From positions 90,520,668 through 90,584,667 of the forward strand of contig NC_088203.1 of the NCBI RefSeq assembly GCF_037126465.1: DNA of 64,000 bases, read 5' to 3'. This document shows positions 56,867-64,000 of this stretch, piece by piece. The stretch is from Ornithodoros turicata. Taxonomy: Eukaryota; Arthropoda; Arachnida; Ixodida; Argasidae. How positions within the stretch are numbered: position 1 is the first letter of the stretch; every line of letters begins with the position of its first letter. Made by a program: the position numbers and the translations under genes. The notes below the pieces were generated by a model. The model was not told the DNA's origin, searched no databases, and was given only the letters and a program-made list of their open reading frames with translations.

Positions 56867-58440
56867 GTTTTTGTACACCGTCCGATTATGTGACGCCCAA
56901 AAGCAATGTTATTTTTCAACGCGCTTTCGACAGCCTGTTTTCTTGCGATACAGGCCTAAAAAATTGTATGCTGCGGCCGCGTATTGGCACAACGGCCCGA
57001 ACCCATTGCAGAATCGTTGCAGCACGCACCGAGGACCGTCATTTTAAGGTTTTGCAATTGTGCTTTCCAGCTATCAAGGTACAAGGTAAAGAAAATGCGG
57101 CGCAAATCCATCACTATAATATGTCAGTTAATGCGGCAGTAATATATTACGTCTAGAAAAACCATCGAATGCAAGACATGTCTCTCGAAGAAAGTCGAGA
57201 GGTGTTCTCAAAAATGGTTTCTTTTTCTGTGTGCGTGTTAAGAATCGTAGCAGTGCTGTAGATTGGTGATCCATCGCCATGGCTTGAACGTGAGTGCTGA
57301 ACTTTCCAGTAACGCCACGTCTAAGTCGTAAACTGTTTCATCGACCGATATGCTAAATCGAACTGATTTGAATCCAGGTTGACGCCGTGAACAACGTCCT
57401 TCAGCTGCAGGACGAGGTTTGAGACTGCATGTGACCTCCATCTTGAAACGTGTGTTCTGCTGCTGCAAACTCGTGTTTAATGGGAAGCTTCTTCTTTCCA
57501 ATCGCAGAAAAGAATCTGCTCCCCTACCATTCGAAAATAATTACAAAGGGCGATCCGATTCCACAATCCAATTACTAGAAACATAACCCGGTCACTTCCG
57601 AATGGAACAGACGGTGCGGAGAGCGACCTATACAGCTCCAGTAGACCTCTAGCAGCGAAACGTCATCATGACGTTGGTACACAGACTGAAACCGAAGCAA
57701 ATCGGAAGAGGAGGGCTGGGTTCCACGAATGGGCACTTGTTCGCTGCCTCCTATTGATAGAAAAGTAGGACCGAAGGTCGCGTCCCTCTCAGGGACCATC
57801 GTAATCTCCTCAAGACCGTGGCTTTCGGGCACGACCTTGCTCGCTCCTAGCCTTCAGTGTAGTTCAACTCTACCAAATTGGCGGCGTTGTCGAACACCAT
57901 GACGTCATTTGTTTACAAACAGGGAGAGGTCTATTTGTCCGCTTGCGGCACTGTCACCGCAGCGTTCTGCACACCGCCTGGAGCTGAGCAGAGCCCTCAT
58001 TGGCACTCGAACACTCGCTTCCGCTGTTCCAGCTTACGCAAGTCCTGGAAACAGCGATGACACTGTTGCACAGAAATCCGAAGGTGACCTTCGAGAGCTC
58101 TGAATGGGGAGCGAAAGGCCTGAGCAGCTCCGCCACTGGCGAGCTATCTCAAGGACATACGGGCCGTCGGCCTTCGTTTAAGACGAGCTCACTGCTCGAC
58201 ACTCAGTGCGAAGTGTTCGGCGCTAACACGCGCCAAGCGTCATGGAGCAGCTGGTCGCACTGGCGCGACCTACGTCTGCATTTTCCCATGAACTCTAAAT
58301 GGAGGACAACCTTGTACTGTTTCTGATGATGGCGTCGTGGAAGGAGAACCAAGCCGCTAAAAGCCGCAAAATGTCAAACATTAGTTGGAATTGTAATAGC
58401 GCTTTCTTTCTTTTTCTTCTTCTTCTTCATAATTTGATGT
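56867..58440. other. Stretch without recognised features
   Basis: Minus-strand frames at 57238-57501 and 57575-57832 are open but match nothing I know. Confidence 0.35.
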
Positions 58441-58579
58441 CAGGTGTTCCCGCGAAGGCGGCTCCCGTAGGCTAAAGAGCGTATAGCTTTCTCACCGTGA
58501 CAAACCTCGCTGAACATAGATCATGGATCAGAGTACGTCCTCCATCCGGACTGGTGTATTATTGTGTTGGTATGAATAT

Positions 58580-58675
58580 TTTCCTCTGTGAGGCCGACAA
58601 CGGCGAGCTCTTTCAGCACTACAGCCACCACCACCTCAGACGCTGTTCCCACCACCACCACCACCACCCCACATC
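58580..58675 (+). repeat. SINE 3' tail fragments with (CAC)n
   Basis: GTGAGGCCGACAACGGCGAG, then CAGCCACCACCACC and a second (CAC)n run: remnants of the Ruka-like tail. Confidence 0.6.
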
Positions 58676-58676
58676 A

Positions 58677-59430
58677 CACGCTGTGGCTTGGCAAGTTAGA
58701 GACCTAATTCGAACGATCGAGGACTTGAACTGAACGAGGACTCCATACCCTCACATATGGGCATAGGCGGCAATGAACAAGCGGAGAACCTTGCAGCAGC
58801 AGCGCACCACCTTGAAGCAAACCTACCTGCCCCAATTGACCCTCACGCCACGCGCACGACAATAAGGGATCATATCACCATGGTTCACCTCCAAACAGCA
58901 AACCCTCCAGCAGAATACGCACCTGCCTGTCCGACTAGAGGACTTCCGAGACATACTACCACGCTTATACATCGCCTGAGAACGGGAAGTGCCTTCACAC
59001 CAGCGTTCCTGCATAAACTTGGACGAACAGAGTCATCATACTGCAGCAGCTCTAGAGAATTATCCGACATGTGCCATCTTCTCCTTCGTTGCGGGAGGTA
59101 TCACAGCGAAAGGCAATCCCTACTTCGACGAGCACAGGAACGACTCTACGCTCTTCTAATGACCTCACGCACCCTCAAGGGTCAAGATATACCCTAAGGA
59201 AAATTCGGGAGGCACTCCTCAGCTTCCTAGAAGACACCGGTCCCTCGTCACTTTTGTAATTTCATCCACCCCTAACCCCTCTTATTCCTCTTTTATTTCT
59301 TTCTTAACTATTTCGCTTATTCTTTTCCTCCCTTACTCCCTTCCCTTGGAAATGTAACTTGCCGCCATTATTCTGAGCAGGCAGACCACATTTATTTTTC
59401 TTAATAAACGTCACAACCACCACCACCACA
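58677..59430 (+). pseudogene. 5'-truncated I-type LINE (RNase H end to 3' tail)
   Basis: It begins inside RNase H (VRDLIRTIEDLN, then after a frame change IPSHMGIGGNEQAENLA with the last catalytic region). It continues RLRTGSAFTPAFLHKLGRTES, then a CHLLLRCGRYHSER motif, and in another frame REALLSFLEDTGPSSLL to 59259. The 3' UTR ends CTTAATAAACGTCACAACC and (CAC)n. At least two frameshifts are present. The family is close to the LINE at 61-63.3 kb. Confidence 0.75.
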
Positions 59431-59575
59431 TTACACGCTTTAAGACAAATGTCGGCACGGTTCCCTATGAAGTCGGCCCAGGAAGCACGATCCGCCTCTG
59501 CGATAGTCGTGACGTTGCCCGACAGAGCGTGGCCGACTACGGCAAGGGTTGCATCACCACCACCACCACGACCGG
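59431..59575 (+). repeat. SINE 3' fragment
   Basis: ACGCTTTAAGACAAATGTCG, GGCACGGTTCCC, GTGACGTTGCCCGAC and (CAC)n: the Ruka-like 3' half, directly behind the (CAC)n end of the LINE. Confidence 0.75.
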
Positions 59576-60375
59576 TTGGAATGTAAATGACATTATGTTT
59601 GTGTGCTTTGGGTAGATATACGAGAGGAGAGTCGTTCGTACAGATACAGTAGTGAGCAGATATGTTGTGGGCTATGGGGAGATGATGGACGAAGTCTGAT
59701 TCTACGTTTATCAGAAGTTGTCCATAACCAATCTGCCGTTGGATCTCCAAATCTATGAACGCACCAATGACGTCCCTAAGTACGATTTTTTTGCTGTAAT
59801 TCCCACGTAGTGGCAGCTTGAAGTATGATATTTCGTAGTTTATGGAGAAACAAATAAGTCTATCGTTTGAGACTATTGCTCCAGTTACGGTCTCGAGACG
59901 CCAAAGACCTCGCGATCGTTACATAAAGCGGCATGGCGTTCGCAATAAACGGACATATGACACGCAAATACGCGGCAACCGAGATCACTTCGCATAAAAA
60001 CTACGTTTTCGTAAAAAGTTTCGTGGCCCTTTTCCTCAAAAAGAAAGCCAGAAATCCGGTTTATCGCATTTGCTGTTTTGCCTTATTTGTTCTGATGCGA
60101 ACGCGAACATTACGCCAATATGCTGAAGCCTGCCGAGGCGAGCGAGAGTCCAGCGTCCCGAAGGAAACATAACAGCGCAGTTGTGACATCAACGCGCTCA
60201 GTATGGGGCCAAGTAGCACCGAGGGGGAAAGCTCTGGGTAGTCCAGATGTGCGAGACGGCGCCGGAGACTGGATCGTCCTTCGTACTACTTGCAGTCCAG
60301 GGTGACGTCTTGCAAGGCCGCTTCTACATAACGCGTGGGGCAAAAAGGAGAAAGGAGTTGGCTCATCTTAAACAG
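59576..60375. other. Stretch without recognised features
   Basis: Nothing recognised. Confidence 0.35.
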
Positions 60376-60593
60376 GAGTTCCAATCCCAGTACCGGCTGT
60401 GCTGTCTGGTGTTTTTCCTGGGTTTTCCTCAGACGCTTTCAGACATACGTCGACACAGTTCCCTTAGAAGTCGGCCCAGGATGCACATTCCCAAAGGGCA
60501 TCAGTCGTGACGTTGCCCACCTCTGTGAGGCCGACAACGGCGAACCCTTTCACCATCACCACCACCGCCACCACCGCCGCCACCACCGCAACC
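60376..60593 (+). mobile_element. SINE (Ruka-like), 5'-truncated
   Basis: It starts in the box-B region (GAGTTCCAATCCCAGTACC) and runs through the shared body to (CAC/CGCCAC)n. Its tail abuts a LINE fragment on the minus strand. Confidence 0.8.
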
Positions 60594-60760
60594 GACGAAG
60601 CAACGACTCCTCGCTACGCGGCATGCAGCCATGCACAACATGGGCGATTAGCGGGTCAATTGATCGAAGGAAGGTGTTGGTGCGGGTAGCTTTTTGTTGA
60701 AAGAGCTGGTTGCAGTTGGCAGTGAACACATTCTCAGCTGGCACATAGAGAGCGTAAGGG
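60594..60760 (-). pseudogene. I-type LINE coding fragment
   Basis: The minus-strand frame contains TNTFLRSIDPLIA and SEESLLRRLR, matching CNTFLRAIDPAMQ and AEETLLHRLR in the LINE at 61.3-62.7 kb. It is cut off at the SINE tail. Confidence 0.65.
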
Positions 60761-61020
60761 GAAGACCGTGTGCTCCATCGTAGGGTTATTTACCTGTTCA
60801 TGGATGTATTCTCGTCCACCAGGTTGCTTCAGACGCTTTAGTGTGTGCGCGTGTTTTCTAGTATTATTTCCTCTCTCATCTTCTTCATGTACTGTTCTAC
60901 ATGAAGTGGGGTAGGGTACCGCATCGCCGCGGTGAAACACCCCATGTCGTCATCATTATCTAGTTGTTGTTGTAAGGGGAAGGACAGTCGACTTCTCAGT
61001 GTCGTGGGCAAGCCGAGCCA
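60761..61020. other. Short unassigned stretch
   Basis: Nothing recognised. Confidence 0.35.
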
Positions 61021-61024
61021 ATAC

Positions 61025-63300
61025 ATCAGCACGAGTATGGGGGGGGGGGGGGTATATGTTTATTCACACAAAAGGAGATGTCAGCCAGGCAAGTACCGGC
61101 TTGCTACTCCTTAAAAAAAACAGGTGCGGGAGAAGCCGCGATGGCAACGATGTGCTACGGGCGGTGAGGCTTGCCGCCTGTGCTTCCGAGGGTGATCATA
61201 ATTTCGGTGGCCTTGAGGTACTCGAAGAGTACCTTGGTAACATCCCGTTGCCCAGGGCGCGGGACAGGCCCGAGGAGGGTAGCGAGCGAGAGGGGGTGGT
61301 GGCTCAAAGCTTAGAGGCGTCGGGCGAGGGCGGCACGGGGCGCCGAGAACGTCGGGCACGTTGGCAGGAGGTGGGCTATGTCAGCGATGGCGCCGCAGGC
61401 ATCGCAGTTTGCGTTGCCGCGTCTGCACATCTTGTGCAGGAGTGACGGCATATAGGCGACGTTAAGGCGGAGTCGATGAAGGAGAGTTTCCTCGGCCCTG
61501 GTAAGGTGTTGGGTGGGGTAAAGTTGCATCGCGGGGTCGATGGCTCGAAGAAAGGTGTTGCATCGAATAGCGTCTGCAATGAAGTGGCGGGTTTCAGAGG
61601 CAGACCATCGACGAATATCAAAGAGGCAAGCTGATGCCGTGAGCGGTAGGTTTGCGATGGGGCTGTCACAGCTATGCGCGCGCCTTGCAGCAGCGTCGGC
61701 ACGGGTATTCCCAGGGAGGCCTATGTGGCTGGGAACCCACTGGAGCCAGACGGTATGACCGGAGGCGAGAATGGAGTTGTATGACGAGATAGTCATTGCG
61801 TGGTGGTCGTTGATCGCCTGGGATCCGTGTGAGCTGATAACCTCTAACGCTGCCTTACTATCCGTAAAGATGGACCAGTTTTCCTGTGCCGAGATGGAAA
61901 TGTGCTCAAGCGCCGCGTACACGGCAAAGAGTTCAGCCTCCGTTGATGAGGATGACGTCTCGTTTGCAAGTTTAAAGGTGCGCTCGATGACCTCGTGGGG
62001 CACATAAAATGCTGCGCTCGCCCTGTCAGGTACGACCGACCCGTCGGTGTAAACAGCTAGCCGCTGGTCATGTAGCCTGGAGAGGTGCTCCAGGGCAAGC
62101 TGACGTGCGACAACGGAAGGCGTGTCATTCTTTCGCCCAAGGCCGAGGATAGTGAAGCACACGAAGGGCCGGTCGAGAGCCCACAAAGGAGGGGCAAAGG
62201 ACACGGTACAAGAAGGCTGGGGCACAACCACCCGCAGGCGGTCGACAGCGCCACCAAAGGCAAAGTCGGGGTAGTCACTTCCTATGAGTCGGAGATAGTG
62301 GAAGGGGTGCCGCGTTAGGATCCGCGTGTAGACTCGAAGGGTCTCCCTGTCACGCAGGATGTTTGCAGGTGATTCACGTGCCTCCGCAAGGACTGAGTAT
62401 GTTTCAGTCGTCTTAGGCAAGCCCAGACACACTCGAAGGCTGCGGACCTGGATATTGAGGAGCTCACGCTCGCCAGTCCTACTCAGGCCGTGCAACACCG
62501 GGAGGCTGTAGCGCAGCAGGCCTAACACGACGGAGTGGTGTACTCGGCGCAGGTCGTCACAAGACGGACCCCACGACAGTCCAGAGACCCGTCGCAGGAC
62601 GTTCGCAAAGTTGGACGTCTTGGCCGAGAGTGCCTTGATGTGGTGGGACCATGACAGGCGTTTGTCAATGATTACGCCGAGATATTTGCAGTGCGGCACG
62701 AATTAGAGAGGGGTTCCAGAGACATGAACAGGGTAGCGGGCGAATGACCGCCCGGTAAACGCCATGCCGACTGTCTTGCTCGGGGAGACACGTAGTCTCC
62801 TATCGGCCAGGTATAACACGATGGTGTTCAGGGCGTCTTGTAGGCGATGTTGAATGGCGTCACGCCGCATGGCAGAGGTCCATATGCAAATGTCGTCAGC
62901 GTAAATTGTAATGTTGGTATGCTCAGACAAGTGCGTCGGGAGTGAAGCAATGATGAGGTTGAATAGGAGCGGACTTAACACACTGTCTTGCGGTACGCCG
63001 CGATGGACAGGGAACGGGGCTGTGTCACCTTGCGTGGTGCGCACAAATAGAGTCCGATCCGGCAGGAAGTCGCGGATCCACGCCGTCATGCGGGCCCCGA
63101 CACCCGACTCTTGCAGCGTTGCGACAACAGCGCTGTGGAGGACGCTGTCATCGGCTTTCATGACGTCCAGGAAAACAGCGGCTGTGAGTTGGCCTTCAGA
63201 GTATGGGGGTCAGTAGATTTGAAAGCAAAGTGCGCACTGCGCAGCCGTCCAACCTTAAGCAGTCTTTGCGCAAGGCAACTTCCTGAACGCAGGAAGGATG
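61025..63300 (-). mobile_element. I-group LINE (RT + RNase H), 5'-truncated, poly(C) 3' end
   Basis: On the minus strand the coding part is followed by a ~200-bp 3' UTR. This ends GGAGTAGCAAGCC, GGCTGACATC, AATAAACATATA and a C run (G at 61037-61050). The 5' end is lost at about 63300 beside a truncated MITE. Confidence 0.8.
61311..63195 (-). pseudogene. LINE reverse transcriptase / RNase H frame
   Basis: The RT part (63195-62703) has AVFLDVMKADD in place of the usual LDVxKAFD, GVPQDSVLSPLLFN and ITIYADDICIW. A TAA at 62703-62705 interrupts it just before PHCKYLGVIIDKRLSW. The rest is open for 463 codons. RNase H follows with AVYTDGS, STEAELFAVYAAL, IFTDSKAAL and GNTRADAAAR, which hold the four catalytic acidic residues. 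The end has TFLRAIDPA and CDACGAIADIAHLLPTCP. RNase H after RT places it in the I group. The one nonsense codon and the altered KAFD motif make it inactive. Confidence 0.82.
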
Positions 63301-63469
63301 TCTTCTGATTCGGAGAGAGAGGGGGGCCTACGCCTTTTTGTGGCAATTATCATATATCCAAATTCCAACAACAAGCCGTACGCCTCCTCTCTTTGAAGAG
63401 ATAAATCTATCATTCATGGCAATGACTGGCGCACAGCGTGCTATACGGAGAAGTTCTGTTTTTAGAGAG
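63301..63469. mobile_element. Truncated MITE family A
   Basis: It keeps the central GGGGGGCCTACGCCTTTTTG block and the right end (GCACAGCGTGCTATACGG, TTTTTAGAGAG, TA at 63470-63471). The left ~80 bp are missing at the LINE junction. Confidence 0.75.
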
Positions 63470-63471
63470 TA

Positions 63472-64000
63472 GGCTGCGAGCTCTGGATCCTCGGCGAAGG
63501 TACGTCTCGAATGCAGAACATCGCCCAGCGTGCGATTTCTGGACTGTGCGACGTGTTTGTCCCGCAGCTATTGTATGCACGCTAGTCGCCTAGGGTGTGC
63601 TCACTAGTTGCAGTTTGCTGACAGTATCTGCAATTTGCGTTGTGCAGTAAAGTCAATCTTATATAATTGCAACTTAGTACATGCAGATCATGTTTGCAGT
63701 CTAGAGAGCATTTGTTTGTACGTTACGAAGAAGTCCTCTCAGGGGAAGACCTGTCCGTTAATTTCGTATCTGTCGTATCCAATACGACATCGCCAATAAA
63801 GAGTAGACGAATGGTAGACGTTCAACTAGCAGGCGAGAGTTGTCTTTGTCCTGGTGTCTTTATGCTGGCAATATATGAGAAAAGGCACGCGAGAAACTAT
63901 ACCCATCTCCAACCTGACTGGCCCCGAGATAAAGCACCTACAGCGGAGAAAACAAGTAATGCAACCAAGTTCTGTGCTTTACGTATTGGTTTATAGAGAA
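63472..64000. other. Stretch without recognised features
   Basis: Nothing recognised to the end of the window. Confidence 0.35.

Noticed and set aside
57238..57832. Two neighbouring minus-strand frames as exons
   Set aside because: No domain, no clear splice signals, no repeat or host similarity recognised.

Overview
The window looks like repeat-rich arthropod nuclear DNA, most likely from a tick. The reasons are three exons of a sidestep-type (Ig + FnIII) cell-surface gene, tRNA-derived SINEs that resemble the Ruka family described from ixodid ticks, and a mix of Tx1-, I- and CR1-like LINEs, a CsRn1-like LTR element, hAT, P/THAP and many MITEs. The tick assignment is inference from memory of these families; no search was run. 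I see no bacterial operons, no CRISPR array, no rRNA and no convincing functional tRNA gene.

Host gene (+ strand). Three exons at 4729-4865, 19953-20106 and 36525-36833 have matching splice phases (0, then 1). Together they encode the last Ig domain and the following FnIII-like domain of a sidestep-family protein. The introns between them are 15.1 and 16.4 kb and are filled with transposons. Upstream exons (signal peptide, earlier Ig domains) and the downstream membrane exon were not found here, so the gene probably runs off both sides of what can be recognised.

Regions. 1-4.7 kb: degenerate SINE pieces and two terminal-inverted-repeat elements. 4.9-19.9 kb (intron): a decayed hAT element with 15-bp inverted ends, a 5'-truncated Tx1-like LINE with a MITE in its tail, a SINE with a clean target duplication, a pogo-like MITE and several palindromic elements. 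20.1-36.5 kb (intron): LINE fragments, a SINE carrying an internal ~98-bp minisatellite, a perfect 64-nt palindrome, a THAP/P-like transposon with a 7-bp target duplication, and a SINE with a 12-bp duplication. 36.8-64 kb (next intron or intergenic): a nearly complete two-ORF Tx1-like LINE, a ~4.3-kb foldback element whose arms are tandem ~106-bp repeats and which carries a second Tx1-like LINE fragment, a CsRn1-like LTR retrotransposon with several disruptions, and an I-group LINE with RNase H and a poly(C) 3' end.

How the parts relate. The only probable host protein is the sidestep-like receptor; everything else recognised is mobile DNA in various states of decay. Nesting gives relative ages: a MITE sits in a LINE tail, a LINE sits in the foldback element, and a SINE tail abuts an I-type LINE fragment. 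Several stretches of 0.4-2 kb hold nothing I recognise and are listed as such.
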